From positions 1 through 64,000 of the forward strand of contig JBBRND010000008.1 in assembly GCA_038230515.1 (NCBI GenBank): a stretch of DNA of 64,000 nucleotides. Reading direction: 5' to 3'. The stretch is from JAPLDB01 sp038230515 (lineage in GTDB: Bacteria; Bacteroidota; Bacteroidia; AKYH767-A; 2013-40CM-41-45). Positions 51,805 through 60,138 of this stretch are shown here, piece by piece. Position 1 is the stretch's first letter, and each line of letters begins with the position of its first letter. The position numbers and the translations under genes are program-made. Below the pieces are notes generated by a model. That model ran no database searches. It worked only from the letters and a program-made list of their open reading frames with translations, and had not been told where the DNA came from.

Positions 51805-52947
51805 CTACAATCGCGCATCACTTGCATGTTGAATAATTAACTGCAGCCGTTCACTATGCAACGAAGTCAACTGTTGAAGAACATTTTTCCCTTTCTCACC
51901 CAGCGTAAGCAATGCCTTTACTGAATGAAGCGCATGCTGTAGATCGGGCAGTGGCTGCCGGAGAATGTGATCGTAAAAAGAAATACTTTTTTCTGAAGCG
52001 AGTGATTCAAGCGCTTTAAGAATTTCATTTTGCACATCGGGTGTCTCCAGCGGATACATTGCAATCAGCTTTTCTTCCGCCTGATCCGCACTCATATCTT
52101 TGAGTGCCTTGATAGCAGCCCTTTTCACTAACTCATCCTTCTCATCAAGCAAACGCACCAATACAGGTATTGCATCACTTTGCCTGAATGCGCCAATCAT
52201 AGAAATAGAAAACAAGACCACTGATTTATTCAGAGAATTAAGCCAACTTGAGAAGAATGGAATCTTATCCTCACTCAACTTAGTAAGCATGGAATGAATG
52301 TTCGCCATATCCCAGGCGCTTAAAATCTCTGTTTCTCTATAAAGAAAATTGAGCGGATCATTTTGATTCAACTTCACCAGGGCATAGCGAGCCTCCATAC
52401 GAAGCAATTCATTTTTATTTGTAATGAAGATCATCATCGGCTCTACGGTTTCATGAATATTCATGAGAGCAAGTTCACGTAAACCCTTTGCAACAACATT
52501 CCACCTACGGCTTTTTAGTTTCTTTAGTGAGTCCTTATGAAATTCAAGCTTTCGGTAAAGCAATTCAAGTCGTCCTGCAGTTTCACCGGTAAAGTTTTCG
52601 TGAAGGTGAATCAGTTCGTCAAGCAATATAGCGCGGTGATGACGATCTGATAAATCTTTTTTAGAGAAGAGAGAGAGGAGAGAATCGGAAAGCAACCTGC
52701 TGTCATCTTCAAAAAGAAGTTGAGTGAGAACAGGTTGATATTTCTTTCGAAGACGTTTACCAAGACCAACCCTGCCTGTTTTAAAAATACGGCTTCCGAT
52801 TATAACTGCAAAAAGAACGGTAATGATTAAACAGAAAATTAAAATCACACCCATCAATATGCGGATGTGAACAGGAAAAGAATAGAATAGTTTTCCCCAC
52901 TCGTCAGTTGTATTTGGAATTTCGTAAATGTCTATTTGGAGAAGCAT
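51805..52947 (-). CDS. Membrane-anchored HEAT-repeat protein
   Basis: 380 residues. One N-terminal membrane helix (ILMGVILIFCLIITVLFAVII), a basic patch (GKRLRKKYQP), then helical repeats of HEAT type (VAKGLRELALMNIHETVEP, AIPVLVRLLDEKDELVKRAA, IKALKDMSADQAEEKL). It is likely a cytoplasm-facing scaffold. Its place between the CotH and GT2 genes suggests it organises the polysaccharide machine. No enzymatic motif. Confidence 0.85.
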   Translation of the reverse strand: MLLQIDIYEIPNTTDEWGKLFYSFPVHIRILMGVILIFCLIITVLFAVIIGSRIFKTGRVGLGKRLRKKYQPVLTQLLFEDDSRLLSDSLLSLFSKKDLSDRHHRAILLDELIHLHENFTGETAGRLELLYRKLEFHKDSLKKLKSRRWNVVAKGLRELALMNIHETVEPMMIFITNKNELLRMEARYALVKLNQNDPLNFLYRETEILSAWDMANIHSMLTKLSEDKIPFFSSWLNSLNKSVVLFSISMIGAFRQSDAIPVLVRLLDEKDELVKRAAIKALKDMSADQAEEKLIAMYPLETPDVQNEILKALESLASEKSISFYDHILRQPLPDLQHALHSVKALLTLGEKGKNVLQQLTSLHSERLQLIIQHASDARL

Positions 52948-53020
52948 CTCTGAAATAAAAACTCAAAAGTAAATTGTTGAGGTGATAAAAGTAATTACAT
53001 GAATACCTTCTTCGGATATT

Positions 53021-54364
53021 CTACTGCAGTTTTTTCAACAACACATCAAGTTCCTGCTCAATGTTTTTTCTCCGGTCGCTGATGTAACTTTTCAATCCGG
53101 GAATAAAATTTCCCGGATCAACCGGATCACCGATGGTGCCGGCAATGTTCGTATCGAAGTCCGTGTTTGAGTACATTTTGTTTGTATCAGCATAAACACC
53201 GAAACGTACCTTCAGTGCCAGACTATCTACCATACGATTTATTCTCTCGGGTAGAAAATCCGTGTTCAATAATTCTTTCAGATACAGAAGATACTGTCGC
53301 TGGATAAGTTTGTTTCTTCCAAGCGTCCGCGTCAGCAACGGACGCTCATCCTTGTAAGGAGTCGAATCAGGAACAAGAATACTCATCCGCATCAATTGAT
53401 CGTAAGTCAATATCGGATTCCAGGCAGCGAAAGCATAGTTGCCATCAAGGGAAATCCAATGCCAGCGGCCGTTGGTAGTATCATGATAAATAAAAAAGTT
53501 ATGCGGATAAAACATGTTGTAAGCATCCACATTCCCGATCAGGTTATTAATTGCCCATGCTTTCAGGCAACTGTGCAAAGCAAATTTTGCCTCAAGCCGC
53601 TTTTGATAATCAGTATCTGTTCCGGAAGAATCGTTGATGAGTTCAATGAAATGCACAAGATCACTCCAGTCATTTTTTTTCGCGTTGGTTTTTAGAACAT
53701 ATTTGTTGTAATAAAGATCCTGTTTGTTTCCGTAGTCAACAAAGTTTGCAAGTGGTTCTCCCTGGTAAAGATTTCCGGTTTCTTCATGAAAATTTCGTTC
53801 AAGAAAAACCTCATCAACATTTTCAGTGGCAAGATAAAATCCCCAAAACTTATCGTTAATGTAAACCTTCGTAAAAGCTGCACGAGGTGCAGGCAGCCCG
53901 TTCTTATTCATGATGTCGAGATAAATTTTCTCGCGGAGCATGGTGGGGTCTTTAAAATTATTGGTAAGATTAATGTCATAAAGCCCATTGTAATCCTGCT
54001 TTTTTTTGAATTTATCAAACTTAACGCGAAACGATTTTTTTACACCGGGATAAAAATCATAGCTTGATTCACCCTTGTAGCGAATGCCACAGGCATACAT
54101 CATCTTTCCATCCACCATGATGTTTGCTTGCATGTATTTGTTATTGCGAAGTGAATCACCGAGGTGCTTGTAAATTTTAAGTGAGTCGAAATAGTTACAC
54201 TGTGTAAAATAAATTCTGACTGAATGCAGTGTATCTTTTTCAAAAAAAGATTCACCAAATTCTTTTACCTTTTTATCAAGTGGAGCAGGAGTCGTTGGCT
54301 TTTGTGCTTTGGAAAATGAAATAATTAAAAAAAGAAAAACAAGAGCGATATAAATTGACTTCAT
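53021..54364 (-). CDS. Secreted CotH-like protein kinase
   Basis: 447 residues with a signal peptide (IYIALVFLFLIISFSKAQ). CotH-type fold: CGIRYKGESSYDFYPGVKKS, NNFKDPTMLREKIY, WGFYLATENVDEVFLER, NNLIGNVDAYNMFYPHNFFIY (D280) and WHWISLDGNYAF (D307). Spore-coat CotH is an atypical secreted kinase; many Bacteroidota have homologues with unknown targets. Here the second metal motif reads SLDG instead of the more usual WDLDG. It starts 12 bp after the YaiO gene, so both products act outside the inner membrane. Confidence 0.88.
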   Translation of the reverse strand: MKSIYIALVFLFLIISFSKAQKPTTPAPLDKKVKEFGESFFEKDTLHSVRIYFTQCNYFDSLKIYKHLGDSLRNNKYMQANIMVDGKMMYACGIRYKGESSYDFYPGVKKSFRVKFDKFKKKQDYNGLYDINLTNNFKDPTMLREKIYLDIMNKNGLPAPRAAFTKVYINDKFWGFYLATENVDEVFLERNFHEETGNLYQGEPLANFVDYGNKQDLYYNKYVLKTNAKKNDWSDLVHFIELINDSSGTDTDYQKRLEAKFALHSCLKAWAINNLIGNVDAYNMFYPHNFFIYHDTTNGRWHWISLDGNYAFAAWNPILTYDQLMRMSILVPDSTPYKDERPLLTRTLGRNKLIQRQYLLYLKELLNTDFLPERINRMVDSLALKVRFGVYADTNKMYSNTDFDTNIAGTIGDPVDPGNFIPGLKSYISDRRKNIEQELDVLLKKLQ

Positions 54365-54376
54365 AAATGCCGGGAA

Positions 54377-55759
54377 TCAGAAAATATTTTTGAGTGAGAT
54401 ATTTAGTGTAATGCGTTGTAAAAATATGGAGGGCTGCGTTTCTTCTTTAGAGTACCCAATATCTCCTTTCACAATCCACCTTCCGAATGCTGCGCGCTGA
54501 AGTTCCAATCCCCCTGATATTGTTTTAAGTGTAGATGGATTAATTGAAGCAGCCGATTTTTCATCAGGCGATTGTCCACTGCCTGCATGAATACCTAAAT
54601 AATTATCTGCATCACCAAAATAATAACGGATATTTAAAATGATTGTTGTTGAGGCAGGTTTATTATAAGTTTTACCTTGCTTAGTTATGAATTCAGAAGC
54701 AGGCGTATAATATGCTTTTACAGCAAACCAGTAGTTCCGGAAATAATTTCCCAAGTACCCTGTATAAATAATAGTTCCGGAGTTCTTCGTTACTTTAATT
54801 GTATCGTTTTTAGTAGGGTCAGTAACATTTTTTGTGTAAATAGAAATTGAATCGCCAGCGGGAAAGTGCAAATAACGACCGCCTAAAGATGCTTCAAATC
54901 CTCCAAAAAGTTTCTGATAAAGGTCACCGCCAAATTTATAATCTGGAAAAACAGAAACCCGTGAATAGCCACCGTTAAGGTAAACATAGGTTCCCTTCAC
55001 AAAATTTATGTAGGCATCCAGTTCACTTTGCCATCCTCCCTTTCCGAATTTATCAGCATAATTTCCCCGAAGGTTAAAGGAACCGAAGCCGAAACTTTTT
55101 CCATACTCAACATTGGAAAGTTGCTGAGGGTTATTTTTCTTGGCGAAAAAATCAACTGCATATCCAAACTGAATGTGATTGTTTAGTTTAAGACCGCCAC
55201 TTTCATTTAGAACCTTCAAAGCTTCCTTATTACCAGGATTCAATTCAAGAATTTTTCTAAGTGTGAGCGATGCATTTAATTTATCCTGTTGCCTTTGATA
55301 AACTTTTACCTTCTTCATCAGGAATTCTTCAGAAGTAGGAAAGTAACCCAATGCAATTTTCAGGTATTCATTGGCAACTGTAAATTGCTCTGTCCACATT
55401 TCAACGTCAATCAATCCGGAAAGGGCATCGGCAAAGTTGGGCTTTTCAATCAGAACTTTACTGAATTCTGTACGAGCTTCGTTGTACTGCTGATCCCATG
55501 CAAACGTGCGGGCGAGGAAAGAACGTACATCATAATAATCAGATTTCTTCTCAAGAATAGCATTTAAAATCCTCCGAGATTTTTCATAATCCTTGTTATA
55601 TGCAAGATTACGTGCACGTTTAAAGACATCGTCAAGATCTGTTGTGTCTGAAATTACAATGACAGAGTCAGCAATCGATTTATTTTGTGCGTAAATAAAT
55701 TCCGGCCTTACAAGCACAAATAAAATAAAAGCGAAAGGAAAAACTCTCCTGAGAAACAT
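54377..55759 (-). CDS. TPR-YaiO family outer-membrane protein
   Basis: 460 residues. Signal peptide (FPFAFILFVLVRPEFIYAQ), three to four TPR units (residues 40-190: KDYEKSRRILNAILEKK, QYNEARTEFSKVLIEKPNF, LTLRKILELNPGNKEALK), then a YaiO-type 12-16-strand barrel (GKSFGFGSFNLRGNYADKFG, STTIILNIRYYFGDADNYLG, RITLNISLKNIF). TPR plus barrel is the layout of exopolysaccharide export proteins such as PgaA and AlgE/K pairs, which supports a role as export pore. Confidence 0.87.
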   Translation of the reverse strand: MFLRRVFPFAFILFVLVRPEFIYAQNKSIADSVIVISDTTDLDDVFKRARNLAYNKDYEKSRRILNAILEKKSDYYDVRSFLARTFAWDQQYNEARTEFSKVLIEKPNFADALSGLIDVEMWTEQFTVANEYLKIALGYFPTSEEFLMKKVKVYQRQQDKLNASLTLRKILELNPGNKEALKVLNESGGLKLNNHIQFGYAVDFFAKKNNPQQLSNVEYGKSFGFGSFNLRGNYADKFGKGGWQSELDAYINFVKGTYVYLNGGYSRVSVFPDYKFGGDLYQKLFGGFEASLGGRYLHFPAGDSISIYTKNVTDPTKNDTIKVTKNSGTIIYTGYLGNYFRNYWFAVKAYYTPASEFITKQGKTYNKPASTTIILNIRYYFGDADNYLGIHAGSGQSPDEKSAASINPSTLKTISGGLELQRAAFGRWIVKGDIGYSKEETQPSIFLQRITLNISLKNIF

Positions 55760-55801
55760 TTTGGAAAGAACGCAAAAAAATATTTCTGCGTGATGAAAAA
55801 A

Positions 55802-56164
55802 TTATCCTTTCATCAACAATTTTTTTACCCGAACTGAGAGTTCATTCGGGCTGAATGGTTTGGTGATAAAATCATCAGCACCAAGCTGAAATGCTTCAAG
55901 TACTGTTTTCTCCAAACCGATTGAAGAAACAATTATGATCGGAGTTTTATACTTGAGTGTCTTCCGAACATGATTTACAATTTCCAACCCATTCAGGTAT
56001 GGCATCATGATGTCAGTAATAATCATGTCAGGTTTCAGTTCTTCAATTTTGGCAGCGGCTTCTTTTCCATCATGCGCGAGGTAAACATCATAACCCTCTT
56101 TGCGGAGTTTGAATTCCACCATTTTGAGAACCATTTCATCATCTTCGCAAATAAGTATTTTCAT
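55802..56164 (-). CDS. Receiver-only response regulator
   Basis: 120 residues, a single CheY-like domain with no output domain. Acidic pocket D8-D9, phospho-acceptor D51 (IITDIMMPYLNG), switch S80/S81 and K102 (ITKPFSPNEL). It lies 19 bp after rho and 42 bp before the YaiO gene on the same strand. No histidine kinase is in the window. It probably signals by binding a partner, perhaps the HEAT scaffold or the synthase. Confidence 0.9.
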   Translation of the reverse strand: MKILICEDDEMVLKMVEFKLRKEGYDVYLAHDGKEAAAKIEELKPDMIITDIMMPYLNGLEIVNHVRKTLKYKTPIIIVSSIGLEKTVLEAFQLGADDFITKPFSPNELSVRVKKLLMKG

Positions 56165-56183
56165 ACCGAAATCGGAAAAAAAA

Positions 56184-57866
56184 TTATGCGTTCATTGAAA
56201 TTAGAAACTCTTCATTCGATTTTGTCCCTTTCATATTCTGCAAAAGAAATTCCATTGCTTCCATCGGATTCATATCTGCAAGGTGATTGCGTAGTATCCA
56301 CATCTTCTGTAGCATTTCTTTATCGAGTAGCAAATCATCTCTGCGGGTACTTGAAGCAACCAGGTCAATGGCAGGGAACACACGCTTGTTAGAAAGTTTG
56401 CGGTCAAGTTGAAGTTCCATATTTCCTGTTCCTTTAAACTCTTCAAAAATTACTTCATCCATCCGTGAACCGGTATCAGTCAGTGCTGTTGCAATGATTG
56501 TGAGCGATCCTCCATTCTCAATTTTGCGTGCCGATCCGAAAAAACGTTTCGGTTTGTGAAGTGCATTTGCTTCAACACCACCTGATAAAACTTTTCCAGA
56601 TGCAGGTGCCACTGTATTATAAGCCCGTGCAAGACGAGTGATGGAGTCAAGAACGATTACTACATCGTGCCCGCATTCCACCATTCGTTTTGCTTTTTCA
56701 AGTACAATGTTTGCAATTTTTACATGACGCTCAGCAGGTTCATCAAACGTAGAAGCGACTACTTCTGCTCTTACGCTTCGTGCCATGTCAGTTACTTCCT
56801 CTGGACGCTCATCAATAAGCAGTACAAGCAAATAAACTTCAGGATGATTGGCAGCAATGGCGTTTGCAATATCTTTCAGTATGGTTGTCTTTCCGGTTTT
56901 GGGTTGTGCAACAACCAATCCCCGCTGACCTTTACCAATGGGTGTAAACATATCCATTACACGTGTAGAGTAATTCGCTTTATCACCACTCAGGTTTAAT
57001 TTTTCAAACGGAAAAAGTGGAGTGAGGTAATCAAAGTGAACACGGTCGCGAGCAACGGCAGGATCCTGACCGTTTACAAGATCAACTTTTACAAGCGGAA
57101 AATATTTTTCACCTTCACGTGGCGGACGTACTGCTCCTCGTACTGTATCACCGGTTTTAATTCCGAATAATTTTATCTGTGAAAGAGAAACATACACATC
57201 ATCAGGAGAAGTGAGATAGTTGTAATCAGATGAACGAAGGAAACCAAAACCATCAGGCATAATTTCCAGAACACCTTCGGCAGTAATAATACTGTCCAGT
57301 TCAAATGTGGGCTCTTGAATTGTAAATTCTTTTCTCTGGCGATAACTGTTGTTTCCCCGATCGGCATCATTGCGCTGCAGCGGTTGAGATTGCTGTTGGT
57401 TTTCACGCACCGGTTCTTTGATCTCAACAGGTGATGGCTGTCTTGGTATTTCTTCGGCAACTGGTTTCACAACTTGCGGTTTGGGTGCCTGAGTTTTTGT
57501 AACCGGTGTCGGAGCAGGCGGTAGCGGGGTTGGTATATCTCCCTCTTTCTTTGGAGGAATAATCCTTTTTCGTTTTAATAGTGATCCGTTGTCATCAGCG
57601 GGCTTTGGAACAGGAGCGGCTTTGACAGGTTCCAATCTTTCACCTTCGGGCTTTTTCATTTCAACAACTTCGTTGCCGCCAAAATTTTTTGTGGAAAGAG
57701 ATTCTTTGATGGAAGCGGTGCCGGAAGGGTTAAGCGCCTGTTGATCGAGAATCTTGTAGATGAGTTCCTGCTTTCTAAACTCATCATAATTTGCGATGTT
57801 CATTAAGCGGCCGATTTCTTTCAGTTCGCTTACGAGTTTGTCATTTAATTCCTGAATGTCGTACAT
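56184..57866 (-). CDS. rho: Transcription termination factor Rho with long disordered insert
   Basis: 560 residues versus ~420 in E. coli. The N-terminal helix bundle (residues 1-48) is separated from the cold-shock domain (from ~188, GVLEIMPDGFGFLRS) by a Pro/Lys/Gln-rich, low-complexity stretch of about 135 residues. The ATPase core has Walker A AQPKTGKTTI (~320-329), ERPEEVTDM and Walker B VVIVLDSITRLARAYN. It is an RNA-dependent helicase that ends transcripts. Such inserts are usual in Bacteroidota; in B. thetaiotaomicron the disordered region was reported to drive Rho condensation. Confidence 0.96.
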   Translation of the reverse strand: MYDIQELNDKLVSELKEIGRLMNIANYDEFRKQELIYKILDQQALNPSGTASIKESLSTKNFGGNEVVEMKKPEGERLEPVKAAPVPKPADDNGSLLKRKRIIPPKKEGDIPTPLPPAPTPVTKTQAPKPQVVKPVAEEIPRQPSPVEIKEPVRENQQQSQPLQRNDADRGNNSYRQRKEFTIQEPTFELDSIITAEGVLEIMPDGFGFLRSSDYNYLTSPDDVYVSLSQIKLFGIKTGDTVRGAVRPPREGEKYFPLVKVDLVNGQDPAVARDRVHFDYLTPLFPFEKLNLSGDKANYSTRVMDMFTPIGKGQRGLVVAQPKTGKTTILKDIANAIAANHPEVYLLVLLIDERPEEVTDMARSVRAEVVASTFDEPAERHVKIANIVLEKAKRMVECGHDVVIVLDSITRLARAYNTVAPASGKVLSGGVEANALHKPKRFFGSARKIENGGSLTIIATALTDTGSRMDEVIFEEFKGTGNMELQLDRKLSNKRVFPAIDLVASSTRRDDLLLDKEMLQKMWILRNHLADMNPMEAMEFLLQNMKGTKSNEEFLISMNA

Positions 57867-58191
57867 AAAAATACGGTTTACAAAATTTAGTGGATAAAAA
57901 TAAATAGATAGGATTGCATCTCACGCCTTGGGCGGGAGGAAAGTTCATAAAGAACGCGAGATATTATGTTACTGAAGGGGGAAGTAGCTCTTTGGGAAAT
58001 TTTCAGGCGATTCAAAAATCCTGAATGGAAACAGGATGCAATAATAAGTGAATTCATTTGATCGTGCAAACGGAGAAGAAATATTTTTTATATGAATGAG
58101 TTAAAAGGTTAGTGACAAGTTGCCGGTTTGAGCTATATCTAAGGAGTTGGTTTTACGCTTACCGAATAACCTTTTTTTCTACTTTCGCCTC

Positions 58192-58620
58192 ATGATTCAA
58201 CGTGTACAGTCTCTTTACCTACTACTTGCAGCGGCTGTTTCTGCAGTACTTTTTTTTATCCCGTTATTTGAACTTCCAGCTGCTTCTGCTAATGCTTTGC
58301 CAAAAATATTTCTGACCACATCCAATTCTTTTCTATTTCTTCTTAATGCTGCCATCGGGATTTTTTCAGTTGTTGTTATTTTCCTTTTTAAAAAGCGTGC
58401 GTTGCAGATAAAAGGATGCAGAATAATTTTTCTGATGGTTTTAGTGATTATTGCACTTGTTTTTTATACATCAGATACAATAGCGAATGGACTTGATCAG
58501 AAAGTAATTTTCAAAATCGGAAGCTATTTGCCGTGGGTGCAATTTGTTTTTGTTTTTCTTGCTCACCGTGCGATTAAGAAAGATGATGAGTTGGTTCGCT
58601 CGGCAGATCGCTTGCGTTAG
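58192..58620 (+). CDS. DUF4293 membrane protein
   Basis: 142 residues from the ATG at 58192; earlier codons are not conserved-looking. It begins MIQRVQSLYLLLAA, the hallmark of DUF4293, with four membrane helices and a charged C-terminus (IKKDDELVRSADRLR). The family sits beside rho in many Bacteroidota, as here, divergently. Function unknown. It overlaps the converging phosphodiesterase by 4 nt. A TACTTTCG element ends 4 bp before the ATG. The 57867-58191 spacer otherwise shows no gene. Confidence 0.87.
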   Translation: MIQRVQSLYLLLAAAVSAVLFFIPLFELPAASANALPKIFLTTSNSFLFLLNAAIGIFSVVVIFLFKKRALQIKGCRIIFLMVLVIIALVFYTSDTIANGLDQKVIFKIGSYLPWVQFVFVFLAHRAIKKDDELVRSADRLR

Positions 58621-59117
58621 TCAATAGCTCCTCTCAATCCAAGTTCAATTGCCTCAAGCTTTTCAATTTTGTTTCCGTTAATTTCGAAACGAAGTATCGT
58701 TCTCACTTTGTGAAAGCCGTGTTTACCTGCAGCACCGGGATTCATGTAAAGCATGTTGTGTTTTTTATCCTGCATTACTTTCAGAATATGAGAATGCCCG
58801 CAAACGAAAAGTTTGGGCTTATGAAGTTCAATGCCCTTTCTTGCCTCAGGATAATAATTTCCGGGTGAATCACCGATATGTACCATCAGCACTTTTATTT
58901 CTTCGCACTTAAAAAATAATTTTTCAGGATGAAGGGAACGTATTCCTTGCGCATCAATGTTTCCATAAACTCCCCGCAATGATCTGAATTCACTCAGTTG
59001 TTTTGAAACATCCTCACCAAAATCTCCTGCATGCCATACTTCATCACACGCTGCGAAATATTCAAAAACTTTTGGGTCAAGATAGCTGTGAGTGTCGGAG
59101 AGTAAACCGATTCGCAT
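58617..59117 (-). CDS. YfcE/MJ0936-type phosphodiesterase
   Basis: 166 residues of calcineurin-like phosphoesterase. Metal motifs: LLSDTHSYLD, VWHAGDFGED, VYGNID, MVHIGD and VCGHSHILK, with the C-terminal NPGAAGKHGFH. Relatives act on generic phosphodiesters in vitro; the biological substrate is unknown. Cytoplasmic. Confidence 0.93.
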   Translation of the reverse strand: MRIGLLSDTHSYLDPKVFEYFAACDEVWHAGDFGEDVSKQLSEFRSLRGVYGNIDAQGIRSLHPEKLFFKCEEIKVLMVHIGDSPGNYYPEARKGIELHKPKLFVCGHSHILKVMQDKKHNMLYMNPGAAGKHGFHKVRTILRFEINGNKIEKLEAIELGLRGAID

Positions 59118-59172
59118 TGTTGAAAAACGTTAGCAACTATTCTTTATTTGTAAATCAGAAAACAAGTGAACA

Positions 59173-60033
59173 CTAGAGGTCTCTCATCTTCATCATCTCC
59201 TTCGCACGCACTCCGCGTTCAGTCATTTGCAGGGAGCAACATTCCACAACTGGGTCATGTTCGAAGAAAAGAATGTAATCACCTTGCGCTGCTTCTATCA
59301 AAAATTTTGATTTCTCTTCAAGTGTAATCAGCGGGTTCATATCATAAGCCATCACGTACGGAACAGGAATATGACCGGAAGACGGAATTAGATCAGCACA
59401 ATAAATAACTGTGCGGTTATTGTATTTAATAGCAGGAAGCATCATTGCCTCCGTGTGCCCGTAAACAAAAAAGTTTTTAAAACCCGGGATGAGTTGTTCG
59501 CCATCTTTCAAAAATTTCAGATGTCCGCTTTCCTGAATCGGTAAAATATTCTCTTTCAAAAAACTTGCCTTCTCTCTTGCGTTTGGTTTGGTTGCAACAG
59601 CCCAATGTTTTTCGTTGCTCCAGTAGGTTGCATTCGGAAAAGTGAGTTCGTATTCTTTTTCACTCGCCCCTCGTTCCACGTCCCTCGATACTTTCTTCAC
59701 ACTTCCACCGCAATGATCGAAGTGAAGGTGAGTAAGAAAAACATCGGTAATGTCTTCTTCCTTAAAACCATTTGCATGAAGCGACTTGCTTAACGTGTCA
59801 TCACCATTCAAATAATAGTGAGAGAAAAATTTTTCATCCTGCTTGTCGCCAAGTCCGTTGTCAATAAGAATGAGTCGATCATCTACCTCAACAAGCAGGC
59901 AGCGCATTGCCCAATTGCACATATTATTCGCATCAGACGGGTTTAGTTTTTGCCAAATGGATTTCGGCACCACGCCAAACATGGCACCTCCATCAAGTTT
60001 GAAGAATCCTGTTTCAATAGAGTAGAGTTTCAT
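59173..60033 (-). CDS. MBL-fold metallo-hydrolase
   Basis: 286 residues from the ATG at 60033, which begins MKLYSIETGFFKLDGG; longer starts reach into the mpl promoter. Metal motif FLTHLHFDHCGG (102-107 plus), VYGHTEAMM and YCADLIPSSGHIPVP. Similar proteins include lactonases and other quorum-quenching-type hydrolases, but the substrate is unknown. Residues ~116-126 (SRDVERGASEK) look like an in-frame insertion of a short repeat next to the active-site loop. Confidence 0.88.
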   Translation of the reverse strand: MKLYSIETGFFKLDGGAMFGVVPKSIWQKLNPSDANNMCNWAMRCLLVEVDDRLILIDNGLGDKQDEKFFSHYYLNGDDTLSKSLHANGFKEEDITDVFLTHLHFDHCGGSVKKVSRDVERGASEKEYELTFPNATYWSNEKHWAVATKPNAREKASFLKENILPIQESGHLKFLKDGEQLIPGFKNFFVYGHTEAMMLPAIKYNNRTVIYCADLIPSSGHIPVPYVMAYDMNPLITLEEKSKFLIEAAQGDYILFFEHDPVVECCSLQMTERGVRAKEMMKMRDL

Positions 60034-60116
60034 AGTTGTGTTTACTTGTTGCAAAGAAAAGCAATTCGCTGTTGAAAAGAATAAATGTTTTGAAACAAAA
60101 TTTTTTTTCTGTGGCA

Positions 60117-60124
60117 TAAATTTG
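60117..60124 (+). promoter_or_regulatory. -7 element for mpl
   Basis: TAAATTTG matches TAnnTTTG and lies 14 bp before the mpl ATG at 60139. A TTTG is found at 60089-60092, but the 24-bp spacing is longer than ideal. Confidence 0.45.
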
Positions 60125-60138
60125 CAGGAGAATATTTT

